64,000 bases of DNA from CAIYRG01 sp035318785 (lineage in GTDB: Bacteria; Pseudomonadota; Alphaproteobacteria; Micropepsales; Micropepsaceae): positions 22,447-86,446 of the forward strand of contig DATHDZ010000341.1 in assembly GCA_035318785.1 (NCBI GenBank), in the 5' to 3' direction. This document shows positions 38,401 through 46,628 of the stretch, in pieces; the first letter of the stretch is position 1; each line of letters starts with the position of its first letter. Made by a program: the position numbers and the translations under genes. The notes below the pieces were generated by a model. It was not told where the DNA came from, searched no databases, and was given only the letters and a program-made list of their open reading frames with translations.

Positions 38401-41400
38401 ACTTCATCCGTACCATCAGGTGAAGCGCTTCGATTGTCTGTGATGGTATAAGTCGATCCATTCAGCGAAATCGCATAATCGGATCGCGCGCCGGTATAGA
38501 TGGCGGTGTCCGTATCTGCGCCGCCGTCTATCGAGTCGTTTCCGGAGCCGCCCGCGAGCGAGTCGTTTCCGTCCCCACCGGAGAGACTGTCTCCACCCGG
38601 CGCGCGCTGCACGTTGGCAAGTACGACCGCGCCATTGATGTCGTTGAACATCACCTTCTGCCCATCGCTGGACAGGATGGGGTTATACCCGCCGATGGGC
38701 GTTCCGTTCTCGTCGATCGATAGACAGGTGGTCAAACCGGTCGCCAAGTCTTTGAGAAATACATCCGCAACGCCATCCGTGTCGTTGGCTACCAGATTGG
38801 CCGCATCACTGGAATATGCGATTTTGGTGCCATCCGCGGAGAGAGAGAAGTTGACTATGCCAATTCCGCCCACGGCCTGGGATCCGTCCGATGCCGTGTC
38901 CACGCGCGTGATTGCACCGGTTGTCGTATCTTTGATGAAGAGGTCCTCGGCGCCATTCGTATCGCCGGGGACAAGATTATCGGCGTCGCTATTGAAGGCG
39001 ATTTTGCCGTCGGGCGCAGCAAACGTGGTGGCATGGGAATGATTGTTTGATTGCGAGCCGTCCGCAGTAGTGGAAACCCGGACGATCGCGCCCGTCGTCA
39101 GATTTTTGACAAAAACATCTGCAACGCCGTTGGTGTCTCCCGCGACAAGATTATCTGCGCTGCTGGTGAACACGACCGCATTGCCGTCGGACGAAAACGA
39201 ATTCCAGTACGATCCACTATTCGCCTGCGTTCCATCGGCGGCCGTGGAAACGCGAGTGGCCGTGCCGCTTCCCAAATCCGTAACGAAAATATCTGAGCTA
39301 TTGTTGGTATCGCCGGGCACGACACTCGAAGCATCGCTGGCATAGAGAATCTTAGACCCGTCCGGAGAGAAGACCGGATGATAGAGGTTGGGAAAAGATG
39401 CTCCGCTGTTCGACGCTTGAGCGACGCGCGTCGTGGTGCCGGTCGTCAGGTTTTTGACAAAAATATCGAAGGCGTTATTCGTATCGCCAATGACAAGATT
39501 GGTCGCATCGCTGGCGAACACCACTTTGGTGCCGTCCGGTGAAATGGCAAAATTGTCGAGATGAAATCCCCAGAATGCGTTGCCCGCTGAGCCGTCGGAT
39601 TTGGTATCCGCACGCGTAACGATGCTCGACACCAAATCCATGACGAACAAAGGGCCGAATGTATTACCGCTAAAGACGACTTTCGTGCCGTCGGCGGAAA
39701 ACCCTTCATTGGACGAACCAGACGTTGCACCAAATGGTGCGTTCGGCAGCATGGTATAGGTGTTCGCGAACGCGCTTGCCGAGCCGGCGATCAGCACATC
39801 GTCGCCCGCTCCGCCATCCAGCGTGTCGTTGCCATTTCCTCCATCGAGCGTGTCATTGACGACTCCGCCGGTAATCTGGTTCGCCAGATTGTTCCCGGTA
39901 CCGGCAAAATTGCCCGTACCGATGAAAATCAGGTTTTCGATATCCGACCCGAGTGAATAATCGTTCAAACTTGTCTTGATCGTATCGACGCCCTCATTGG
40001 GATTTTCCATCACAATGGCCCCGGCACTGTCGACGATATAGGTGTCATTTCCGCGTCCACCCGCCATCGTGTCGGTGCCACCGCCGCCGCTCAGCGTGTC
40101 GTCCCCTTGGCCACCAGTAATGCGATTGTCCAGTCCGTTCCCGATGCCGCTGAAATTGGCGTAACGGACATAGGTCAAATTCTCGACATTGCTGCCCAGG
40201 GTATAACTCGCCAAATTTGTGAGGATGGTGTCGGTGCCCTCGCCGGGATTTTCGGTGACCACATCGCCTGCATTGTCGACCCCGTAGGTGTCGTCGCCTA
40301 GGCTTCCTATCATTCTGTCGGCGCCCTGCTCGCCATCGATCGTGTCGTTGGCCGTGGTACCGATCAGCAAGTCCGACGCGGACAGAACGTTGCCGCCGAT
40401 AATGAGGAAGCCTTCGCTCTGATTGTGCAGATCGATGGTGATGGAAGTCGTTGCACCCCATCCCAACACACTCTCGACATTGACGATCTGTGCGTCTGTC
40501 GCGTTGTTCAGATCGCTGGATGTCACCCAAGCAAAAATCGAGTCGCCGATCTTTCCCGTGACGAGGAAGGCACTGCCCGATGACACCCCACCATCGTCGG
40601 TGCCACCATCGACCATATCCGCGCCGACAAATCCGGCGAAAGTGTCGTCGGCTCCGCCGCCGCTTAGAGTATCGGCGCCATAGCCACCGTCGATGCGGTC
40701 ATGTCCCGCACCGCCGATGATCGTGTCGTTGAAATTGCCTCCACTGATGGAGATGTTGTTCTCGGTTTGGTTGTGCAGATCGATGAGAAGAGCCGCTGCC
40801 CCGGCATTGGCCGTCACGTTTTCGACATTGATGATCTGCGCATCCGTCGCGCTGTTGAGGTCCGAAGATGTCACGTCCAAAAAGATCCAATCGTAACCGG
40901 CTCCACCATCGATCACGTCGGCGCCGACAAATCCCATGAAACCGTCATTGCCTAAGCCACCGGTCAGAGTGTCGGCGCTGCTGCTGCCCGTAGTCGTGAG
41001 AGATTCGGATTGATTTGCGAGATTGATACTGACGCCCACGGCGGCGCCCGCAGCCGATACAAATTCGACGCCGACGATTTGGGCATTTGCTGCAACGTTG
41101 AGATCCGTTGACGTCGCCGTCAGCGTGATCGTATCTAGTCCGGTCCCGCCATCGACAGTATCTGCGCCGACGAAACCGACGAAAACATCACTCCCCCCAA
41201 GGCCGCTGATGGAATCGTTGCCGCTCGTTCCGGTGAGCGTGTTGTTGCCGCCGTCGCCAACAATCGTGGCGCCGGCTTGGGGATCGTAGTTGTAAGGGCT
41301 TTCAAAATTGTCGGCAGTGAAAGCGGTCCTTGTCGTGTTCGCTAACGTCAGGACGGTAACAAAATTTGCGCTGCCGCTCGGCCCGTCGTAGTCGATCTGC

Positions 41401-41894
41401 AAGAGCGTGTCGGGACCGCTCTGCAGCAATCGAAAATATCTTTCGGAGAACGGATTGGAGCCCGCAGGAAACCCAGTCAGAAAATTTGTTATATCGGGAC
41501 TGGTGATGTTGAGGATGTCGCCGCCGGGTCCAGTGGCAAAATCCGTGATCACATCTGGAACCAGCACCAAGCTGGAAAAAAAGGTATCGAAACAGTAAGT
41601 GTCACGGCCCGCACCACCGGTGAGCGTGTCTGAGCCAGGCGGACCAATTTGGTTGGACACATCGTAGAAGAGATCATTTCCGTCGCCGCCATCGAGCGAA
41701 TTGGCGCCTTGATAATCCTGAAGCGTGTCATTCCCGGCCCCAGCAATGATCGTATCGTTGCCCTCATCGCCTCTCATGATATCGTTACCGCCGGCAGCTA
41801 TGAGGCTGTCATTTCCTTCGAACCCCTCTAGCGAATCGTTGCCGCTGGTTCCGGTGAGTGTGTTGTTTCCGCCGTCGCCAACGATCGTAGCCAT
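35412..41894 (-). CDS. Giant RTX calcium-binding secreted protein with internal seven-blade PD40 propeller and cadherin-like domain
   Basis: A 2160-residue protein. Residues 1-700 and about 1300-2060 contain many glycine/aspartate nonapeptides of the GGxGxDxLx type that form calcium-binding beta rolls. Residues about 712-1095 hold seven PD40-like blades (for example FSADGTKVVFSG, ISPDGTKVVFASD, LSADGTKIAYSSD), and about 1190-1290 a cadherin-like unit (FAIDASTGVVSVANG). The end resembles the serralysin C-terminal domain and closes with DFML, a type I secretion signal. ATG at 41894 is preferred: a longer frame adds only a basic tail. No T1SS ABC exporter, MFP or TolC gene is in the window. Adhesin or extracellular enzyme are both possible. 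Confidence 0.9.
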   Translation of the reverse strand: MATIVGDGGNNTLTGTSGNDSLEGFEGNDSLIAAGGNDIMRGDEGNDTIIAGAGNDTLQDYQGANSLDGGDGNDLFYDVSNQIGPPGSDTLTGGAGRDTYCFDTFFSSLVLVPDVITDFATGPGGDILNITSPDITNFLTGFPAGSNPFSERYFRLLQSGPDTLLQIDYDGPSGSANFVTVLTLANTTRTAFTADNFESPYNYDPQAGATIVGDGGNNTLTGTSGNDSISGLGGSDVFVGFVGADTVDGGTGLDTITLTATSTDLNVAANAQIVGVEFVSAAGAAVGVSINLANQSESLTTTGSSSADTLTGGLGNDGFMGFVGADVIDGGAGYDWIFLDVTSSDLNSATDAQIINVENVTANAGAAALLIDLHNQTENNISISGGNFNDTIIGGAGHDRIDGGYGADTLSGGGADDTFAGFVGADMVDGGTDDGGVSSGSAFLVTGKIGDSIFAWVTSSDLNNATDAQIVNVESVLGWGATTSITIDLHNQSEGFLIIGGNVLSASDLLIGTTANDTIDGEQGADRMIGSLGDDTYGVDNAGDVVTENPGEGTDTILTNLASYTLGSNVENLTYVRYANFSGIGNGLDNRITGGQGDDTLSGGGGTDTMAGGRGNDTYIVDSAGAIVMENPNEGVDTIKTSLNDYSLGSDIENLIFIGTGNFAGTGNNLANQITGGVVNDTLDGGNGNDTLDGGAGDDVLIAGSASAFANTYTMLPNAPFGATSGSSNEGFSADGTKVVFSGNTFGPLFVMDLVSSIVTRADTKSDGSAGNAFWGFHLDNFAISPDGTKVVFASDATNLVIGDTNNAFDIFVKNLTTGTTTRVAQASNSGASFPNLYHPVFSPDGSKILYASDASSVVPGDTNNSSDIFVTDLGSGTATRVSTAADGTQANSGSYWNSFSSDGNAVVFTSSADNLVAGDTNGVADVFVKNLTTGAIVRVSTTADGSQSNNHSHATTFAAPDGKIAFNSDADNLVPGDTNGAEDLFIKDTTTGAITRVDTASDGSQAVGGIGIVNFSLSADGTKIAYSSDAANLVANDTDGVADVFLKDLATGLTTCLSIDENGTPIGGYNPILSSDGQKVMFNDINGAVVLANVQRAPGGDSLSGGDGNDSLAGGSGNDSIDGGADTDTAIYTGARSDYAISLNGSTYTITDNRSASPDGTDEVTDVEKFQFSDGTFAANQLLNNAPSQPVDGNAAANGVAENMANGALVGITAFSTDIDGGTLIYSLTDNAGGRFAIDASTGVVSVANGALLDFETATSHNIVVQVSDGTLTSSQSFTIAVTNVAGVTITGTSANNIINATTTVAGQPLPTGEEDNINGAAGSDSINALGGNDTLNGGTGADTMLGGLGDDTYVVDSTGDIVTENAGEGTDSVQASITYTLGANLENLTLTGTTNINGTGNGATNAITGNSGNNILAGLGGADSLDGGGGIDTATYAASAAGVNVSLATGFASGGDAQGDALVNIENLIGSAFNDALQGNGGNNSLVGGAGDDSLDGGAGADSMAGGLGNDSYVVDNAADVVTESGGQGTDTVFTTLAAYTLTGNVETLTFIGLGAFIGTGTGGDNLITGGTNNDSLAGLSGNDTLDGGAGTDTLAGGTGNDRYLVDNAGDVIVEAANGGTDTVFASADAYVLGAYIENLTFTGSGDFSGTGNALANILTGGAGNDSLSALDGNDTLDGGAGADTLAGGIGNDTYKIDNALDLVVEASGSGTDLVLTALSALTLAANVENLSYTGAGDFSGTGSDLANNILSGSGNDVLSGGIGNDTLNTGAGSDTLMGGNDNDSLLGGADNDSLDGGLGNDTLDGGTGDDTLAGGAGNDSYIVDSVADQVNEALGAGTDTVKTILSTFSLNANVEALTYTGVGTFTGTGNDLANTITGGTGNDALDGGIGNDSLIGGIGGDTLTGGNDHDSLLGGADDDSLNGGAGNDTLDGGTGNDTLAGGSGNDLYIVDSVSDLVTEAPGGGTDVVKTVLSSYTLGTDLENLTYTGTVAFTGTGNDSANIISGAIGNDTLDGGLGNDSLIGAAGDDQLLGGIGNDTLTGGAGADALTGGTGADRFIFASLSDIAPGPTFDTLVDFSHAEADRIDVSGLDANTLLAGNQAFTFIGAAAFTNAAGQLRYATNGPDLVVSGDLNGDGVADFSIAVDGVGSLVAGDFML

Positions 41895-42249
41895 GCGTGC
41901 CCCCACGCGCGTTTGCACTCGACGTGCCCGGCGAGTGACGGCGCTTAAGTTCAATCGTGCTGAGTGCCCCCCTCAGCGCGCGATACTAGATCAGGGGTAC
42001 GTCGGCACGGCAAATTGAGATTTGCGAAGATTTAATTTACGTGCGTACGCGGGGGAATTTACCATAAGGCGGATAACACCCGATGACGGCCACCCCGCGC
42101 GGGGATTAGGGCTCGCCCGCGTTTCGCGCCGTCGCTTGTGCCGCGCCGCACATCGCGCTAACGGGTTGAACGCTCGCGGTTTCCTTGTTGCTTGCATAGG
42201 CCAATCGCATTCTGTATCGCCTTCCCCAGGCGACCTGCGGGAGAAAACC
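41895..42249. other. Divergent control region between RTX gene and pcaHG
   Basis: This 355-bp stretch contains no convincing gene. An AT-rich block at about 42007-42055 is likely the RTX promoter area. Toward pcaH, TTGCTT (42188-42193) and CTGTAT (42212-42217) are spaced 18 bp and could be a promoter. GGGAG precedes the pcaH start. No activator-binding palindrome is evident. Confidence 0.5.
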
Positions 42250-42960
42250 ATGGCAGACCCGGTGCCCTATTCGCGCGATGATGTCAGCGCGCAACCACCG
42301 ACCAAATTTGCCGATTTCAAAGCCTCGGCGGTACGTACGCCATCGCACCCGCTCATCCGCGCGCCCCATACGCTGACCGAAATCACCGGACCATCGGGCG
42401 TCGACGTCTGGGAGAAGCTCGCCGGCCCCGCGATGACCGACCTCACCCGCCAGCACAATGGCGAAGCACTGGGCGAGCGCATTATCGTGTCGGGCCGGGT
42501 GCTGGACGAGAACGACAGACCAGTGCCGAACACGCTGATCGAAATCTTGCAGGCCAATGCGGGCGGCCGCTACGTGCATGAATATGACCAGCACGATAGC
42601 CCACGCGATCCCAATTTCACGGGCGCCGGCCGCGCGATCACGGATGCCGATGGGCGCTATCGCTTCATCACCATCAAGCCGGGCGCCTATCCCTGGTATA
42701 ATGCGCGCAATGCATGGCGGCCTGCGCACATCCATTATTCGCTTTTGGGCGCGGGCTTCGCCCAACGCCTCATCACACAGATGTATTTTCCGGGCGATCC
42801 GCTGTTCGCGCTCGACGCCATCGCCAATGCAGTGCCGGAATCCGCGCGGCAAAGGCTCGTCGCGCGGTTCGATCTCGAGACGACCGAGCCCTTCTGGGCG
42901 CTGTCCTATCGCTTCGACTTCGTGCTGCGCGGCCGCGACGCGACGCCGATGGAACAATAG
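42250..42960 (+). CDS. pcaH: Protocatechuate 3,4-dioxygenase beta subunit
   Basis: A 236-residue intradiol ring-cleaving subunit that holds the catalytic Fe(III). All four iron ligands are in place: Y108 (NAGGRYVHEYD), Y147 (KPGAYPWYN), H160 and H162 (WRPAHIHYSL). With PcaG it opens protocatechuate to 3-carboxy-cis,cis-muconate. ATG at 42250 gives a normal family start and has GGGAG upstream. pcaG follows after 2 bp. The usual partners pcaB, pcaC, pcaD and pcaQ are absent in the window, which is unusual, and the enzyme could act on a related catechol such as gallate. Confidence 0.94.
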   Translation: MADPVPYSRDDVSAQPPTKFADFKASAVRTPSHPLIRAPHTLTEITGPSGVDVWEKLAGPAMTDLTRQHNGEALGERIIVSGRVLDENDRPVPNTLIEILQANAGGRYVHEYDQHDSPRDPNFTGAGRAITDADGRYRFITIKPGAYPWYNARNAWRPAHIHYSLLGAGFAQRLITQMYFPGDPLFALDAIANAVPESARQRLVARFDLETTEPFWALSYRFDFVLRGRDATPMEQ

Positions 42961-42962
42961 CC

Positions 42963-43610
42963 ATGGCCGAGCAGACTCCCTGGCAGACGACCGGGCCGTT
43001 CCTGCATTTCGGCCTGCCGTGGAACGGCGCCGCCGATCTGACTGGCGATAGCGACCTCGGCGCGCGCCCCGATCTCATCGCGCCCGGCCATGATTATGCG
43101 GTGCTTCGCACAAAGACGGGCCGCGACCGGACTTTGGGTCAAAGGATCGAATTGGTCGGCAACGTCTGGGACAACAGGGACGCACCGATCATCGATTCGC
43201 TGATCGAGATTTGGCAGGCCAACGCCGCGGGGCGTTACGCGCATCCCGAAGATACGCGCAACGATGCGCCGCTCGATCCCGCTTTCATCGGATTTGGCCG
43301 CAGCGCCTCGGACAAGGAGGGCGCGTTCCACTTCCGCACCATCCGCCCGGGCCGCGTTCCCGGTCCCGGCAACACGCTGCAGGCGCCGCACATCGCGCTC
43401 GCCATCATGGGACCCGGTTTCCTGAAGCGGCTCGTGACGCGGGTCTATTTCCCGGACGCGCGCGAAAACGCGGAGGATCCGATCCTGGGCCTAGTTCCCG
43501 AGGAGCGACGCTCGACATTGATCGCGGTGAAAGAACCGGGCGCAACCCATCTCTACCGCTTCGACATTCATCTGGGCGGCGCACGCGAAACCGTTTTCTT
43601 CGACATCTGA
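42963..43610 (+). CDS. pcaG: Protocatechuate 3,4-dioxygenase alpha subunit
   Basis: A 215-residue structural subunit of the intradiol dioxygenase. The start TPWQTTGPFLHFGLPW and the shared core SLIEIWQANAAGRYAHPEDT are typical. It lacks the beta-type His-x-His iron ligands, as it should: HIHY is replaced by HIALAIMG. The alpha-beta pair assembles as a large oligomer in the cytosol. It starts two bases after the pcaH stop and is followed after 32 bp by the MmgE/PrpD gene, so the three are likely one transcript. Confidence 0.94.
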   Translation: MAEQTPWQTTGPFLHFGLPWNGAADLTGDSDLGARPDLIAPGHDYAVLRTKTGRDRTLGQRIELVGNVWDNRDAPIIDSLIEIWQANAAGRYAHPEDTRNDAPLDPAFIGFGRSASDKEGAFHFRTIRPGRVPGPGNTLQAPHIALAIMGPGFLKRLVTRVYFPDARENAEDPILGLVPEERRSTLIAVKEPGATHLYRFDIHLGGARETVFFDI

Positions 43611-43642
43611 GCGCGAGGAGTCGCGCAACAACGGAGTTTCTT

Positions 43643-45010
43643 ATGGAAGTGACACGCATACTTGCACGCTATGTGGTGAATTCACGCAGCATCGACATTC
43701 CCGATGTGGTGAAACGCGAAGGCGTGCGCTCGATCCTGAACTGGCTCGGCTGCGCGGTCGGCGCAGCGCACCACGAGGCGGTAGAGAGCGCGCTCGCCGC
43801 GCTCATCCCCTTTGCCGGACCGGCGCAAGCCTCCGTGTTGGGCCGCGAGGACAAGACCGACATCCTGACCGCCGCGTTGTTGAACGGCATCACAAGCCAC
43901 GTCTTCGATTTCGACGATACGCATCTGCCCACCATCATCCACCCTTCCGGTCCGGTCGCCTCCGCGCTCTTCGCCCTCGCCGAGTACCGGCCGGTCTCCG
44001 GCGCCGAGTTGCTGCACGCCTTCATCCTGGGCGTCGAGGTTGAATGCCGCATCGGCAACGCCGTTTATCCCAACCATTACGATGTCGGCTGGCACATCAC
44101 TGGAACCGCCGGCGTGTTCGGCGCGGCAGCGGCAGCCGGCAAGCTGCTCGGCCTTTCGGAGCAGCAGATGGTCTGGGCGCTCGGCATCGCTGGGACCCAA
44201 TCCTCCGGCTTTCGCGAGATGTTCGGCACCCATTGCAAGAGCTTCCATCCCGGGCGCGCCGCGCAGAACGGCCTCGCCTCGGCGCTCCTTGCGGAGAAGA
44301 ACTTCACCAGCTCCAACCAGGTGATCGAGGCCAAGCGCGGCTTCGCCAATGTCATGTCGACGAAGCAGGATTACGCGAAGATCACCGAGGGCCTCGGCAA
44401 AAGCTTCGAGGTCACGCTGAATTCCTACAAGCCCTTCGCCTGCGGCATCGTTATTCATCCTTCGATCGACGCGTGCGTGCAGTTGAAGCGCGAACACGGG
44501 CTTTCCGGCGCCGAAGTGGAAAACGTCCAACTGACGGTGGCGCCCTTGGTGCTGGAGCTCACCGGCAAACGAACCCCCCAAGTCGGCCTCGAAGGAAAGT
44601 TCAGCGTCTTCCATTCCTCCGCGGTTGCGCTCCTCTACGGGGCGGCGGGCGAGAAGGAATATTCCGACGACATCGTGCGCGATCCCAAAGTCATTGCGCT
44701 GCGCGATCGCGTTGAGGCGGTGATCGATCCGAAGCTTCGCGACGATCAGGTCCGCGTTCGCCTCACCCTCAAGGACGGACGCACGCTCGAGAAATATGTC
44801 GAGCACGCTATCGGCAGCAAAGAGGTGCCGATGACCAACGAACAGCTCGAAGCGAAATTTCGTGGGTTGGCCGACGACATTCTCGGCGCCGAGCAAGCGG
44901 CGCGGCTGTTGGCGCTCGCCTGGTCCATTGAGACGCTCACCGATGCCGCCGAGATCTGTCGTCTTTCCGCGCCGCAAGCGCGTCCGGGACGTCAGCCCCG
45001 CCGGGCGTAG
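43643..45010 (+). CDS. MmgE/PrpD family protein
   Basis: A 455-residue member of the MmgE/PrpD family, which includes 2-methylcitrate dehydratase, cis-aconitate decarboxylase and other lyases acting on tricarboxylic or branched dicarboxylic acids. Seen are the DFDDTHLPTIIHPSGPV motif near residue 92 and the GTQSSGFREMFGTHCKSFHPGRAAQNG segment carrying active-site residues. ATG at 43643 has CGGAG upstream. Placement after pcaHG suggests a role on a tricarboxylic muconate or lactone product. This is inference; a general methylcitrate role cannot be ruled out, but no prpB or prpC lies here. Confidence 0.88.
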   Translation: MEVTRILARYVVNSRSIDIPDVVKREGVRSILNWLGCAVGAAHHEAVESALAALIPFAGPAQASVLGREDKTDILTAALLNGITSHVFDFDDTHLPTIIHPSGPVASALFALAEYRPVSGAELLHAFILGVEVECRIGNAVYPNHYDVGWHITGTAGVFGAAAAAGKLLGLSEQQMVWALGIAGTQSSGFREMFGTHCKSFHPGRAAQNGLASALLAEKNFTSSNQVIEAKRGFANVMSTKQDYAKITEGLGKSFEVTLNSYKPFACGIVIHPSIDACVQLKREHGLSGAEVENVQLTVAPLVLELTGKRTPQVGLEGKFSVFHSSAVALLYGAAGEKEYSDDIVRDPKVIALRDRVEAVIDPKLRDDQVRVRLTLKDGRTLEKYVEHAIGSKEVPMTNEQLEAKFRGLADDILGAEQAARLLALAWSIETLTDAAEICRLSAPQARPGRQPRRA

Positions 45011-45100
45011 TCATCAGCCCCCCACCCGAACCGCCTCGCTCCGTTCGTCGGTCCCACCTCCCCGCGTTGGGGGAGGTGGGACCAAGGCGAGCAAAATTCA
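45011..45100. repeat. Palindromic intergenic repeat, long hairpin (family copy A)
   Basis: A perfect 14-bp stem (45050-45063 with 45070-45083, loop GCGTTG) sits between the MmgE/PrpD and LigB-like genes, inside a GC-rich flank starting CCCCCCACC. It shares the CACCTCCCC/GGGGAGGTG core with copies at 49.8, 51.9, 54.2, 57.3 and 59.1 kb. It may attenuate transcription between the two gene sets. Confidence 0.75.
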
Positions 45101-45163
45101 AACTGACCCGTCAGCGAAATTCTGCTCTACCATAACGGCCCTTTCCCAATTCACGGGACACCA

Positions 45164-46156
45164 ATGGCTCGACTTGTTGCGGCTTTCGCCTCGTCCCACA
45201 GCCTGATGCTGGCGGCGACGACGCAAGATTGGATCGGCGGTTTTCGCCAGACCGATCGGGGCATGCCGCTGTTCGACAAGGACGGAACCCCGCGCGATTA
45301 CGAAGAGCTGCTGGCGATGGCCCCGCCTGATGCGGCAAGCCTGGTGACGCCGAAAAAGATGAGCGCCGCCTATGAGCGCACCTTTAAGGCAGTGGCCGAA
45401 CTCAAGCGTCACATCGATGCGACCGAGCTCGATGCGCTTATCATCGTCGGCGATGATCAGCACGAGCTCTTTCAGGACTCCATGATGCCCGCGCTCGGCA
45501 TCTATTACGGCAAAACCATCCGCAATGCGGCGCGCGAGGAAACGCCGGAGGGGAATTGGTACCGGCGCGCAATGATGGAGCGGCTGGAGCCGCAGCGGGA
45601 CGTGCATTATCCCGTTCACGCGGGCTTGGCGCTGCATATGATCATCGACCTGACCAAAGCCGAGTTCGACCTCTGCGCCCTGCGCGAGATCGCGCCCAAT
45701 CAATATGAAGGCCACGCCTATTCCTATATCCACCGCACCTATCTCGAGGGGCGGAATCTTCCTGTCGTGCCGATCATGATGAACACCTATTACGCGCCCA
45801 ATCCCCCGACGCCGAAGCGCTGCGTGCAGCTTGGTTGGAAGCTCAAAGAGGTGATCGAGTCCTATCCCGCCGAACTTCGAGTCGGCGTTCTGGCATCGGG
45901 CGGCCTGTCGCATTTCGTCGTTGACGAAGAGCTGGACCGCGGCGTGATTGAAGCCCTGCATGAGAAGGACCTCGATTATCTGGCCAGCCTCGATCCGAAG
46001 CGCCTGCAGGCGGGAAGCTCCGAGATCCGGAGCTGGATCGTGACCGCGGCGGCGGCGGTCGCCGCCGATTTCCAACTCGACTGGATCGAATATATTGCCG
46101 CCTATCGCACGCCGGCTCTGACCGGCGCGGGGCTAGGTTTTGCCCGCTGGTCATAG
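45164..46156 (+). CDS. LigB-like class III extradiol ring-cleavage dioxygenase
   Basis: A 330-residue protein of the LigB fold that opens catechols between C-OH and the neighbouring carbon with non-heme Fe(II). Metal ligands are H12 (in ASSHSL) and the His in VGDDQHELF (H100). The later ASGGLSHFV supplies the acid-base His region. It is longer than LigB and has no LigA partner, as in gallate or DHPP dioxygenase type enzymes. The gene follows the pcaHG/PrpD group, so intradiol and extradiol cleavage genes stand side by side. The substrate remains unknown. Confidence 0.88.
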   Translation: MARLVAAFASSHSLMLAATTQDWIGGFRQTDRGMPLFDKDGTPRDYEELLAMAPPDAASLVTPKKMSAAYERTFKAVAELKRHIDATELDALIIVGDDQHELFQDSMMPALGIYYGKTIRNAAREETPEGNWYRRAMMERLEPQRDVHYPVHAGLALHMIIDLTKAEFDLCALREIAPNQYEGHAYSYIHRTYLEGRNLPVVPIMMNTYYAPNPPTPKRCVQLGWKLKEVIESYPAELRVGVLASGGLSHFVVDEELDRGVIEALHEKDLDYLASLDPKRLQAGSSEIRSWIVTAAAAVAADFQLDWIEYIAAYRTPALTGAGLGFARWS

Positions 46157-46169
46157 AATGGGATCGAGC

Positions 46170-46562
46170 ATGAGACAGAAAAGCATCGAAGTGAAAGGGC
46201 TCTCCCATCATGGCGCGCCTATCCCCACCGCGTGCCGTGTCGGGCCGATCCTCGTCACCTCGCGCATCATGGGCAAGGATCCCGAAACCGGCGTGATGCC
46301 GACCGATCCTGAAAGCCAGGCGGTGCTGTGTTTCGAGAATCTGAAACGGGTGCTGGCGGCGGGCGGTATGGATCTGGGCGATGTGGTCAAACTGACAGTC
46401 TATCTCGTCAGCGATTCCTATCGCACGGCCGTCAACAAACCGTGGCATGAACACTATCCGGACCCCGAGCACCGGCCGACTCGTGACTCCCTGGTCATGC
46501 CCCTGAGGGGTGGAAATCTGATTCAGATTGAAGCCTGGGCGGTCGACAAGAGTCTGGGTTGA
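46170..46562 (+). CDS. RidA/YjgF family protein
   Basis: A 130-residue member of the YjgF/YER057c/UK114 family, which hydrolyses reactive enamines/imines or acts as small-molecule deaminase. Typical parts are RVGPILVTSRIMG, the VVKLTVYLVSD strand and the terminal RGGNLIQIEAWAV. The common catalytic Arg position is seen in the HRPTRDSLVMP segment in modified form. ATG at 46170 with GGGATCGAGC upstream is chosen; ATG at 46158 is an alternative two bases after the dioxygenase stop. A RidA protein in an aromatic cluster hints at a nitrogen-containing intermediate or an enol-keto step. Confidence 0.87.
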   Translation: MRQKSIEVKGLSHHGAPIPTACRVGPILVTSRIMGKDPETGVMPTDPESQAVLCFENLKRVLAAGGMDLGDVVKLTVYLVSDSYRTAVNKPWHEHYPDPEHRPTRDSLVMPLRGGNLIQIEAWAVDKSLG

Positions 46563-46628
46563 ACCTCGCTTGTCAGGCGCAATTCCCGCTCCTATACCCT
46601 CTTCATCTCGACATCCGAAAGGCTTGCC

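Noticed and set aside
43211..43642. N-terminal extension of the MmgE/PrpD gene to 43211
   Set aside because: It overlaps pcaG almost completely; the family start is ATG at 43643 with a ribosome site.
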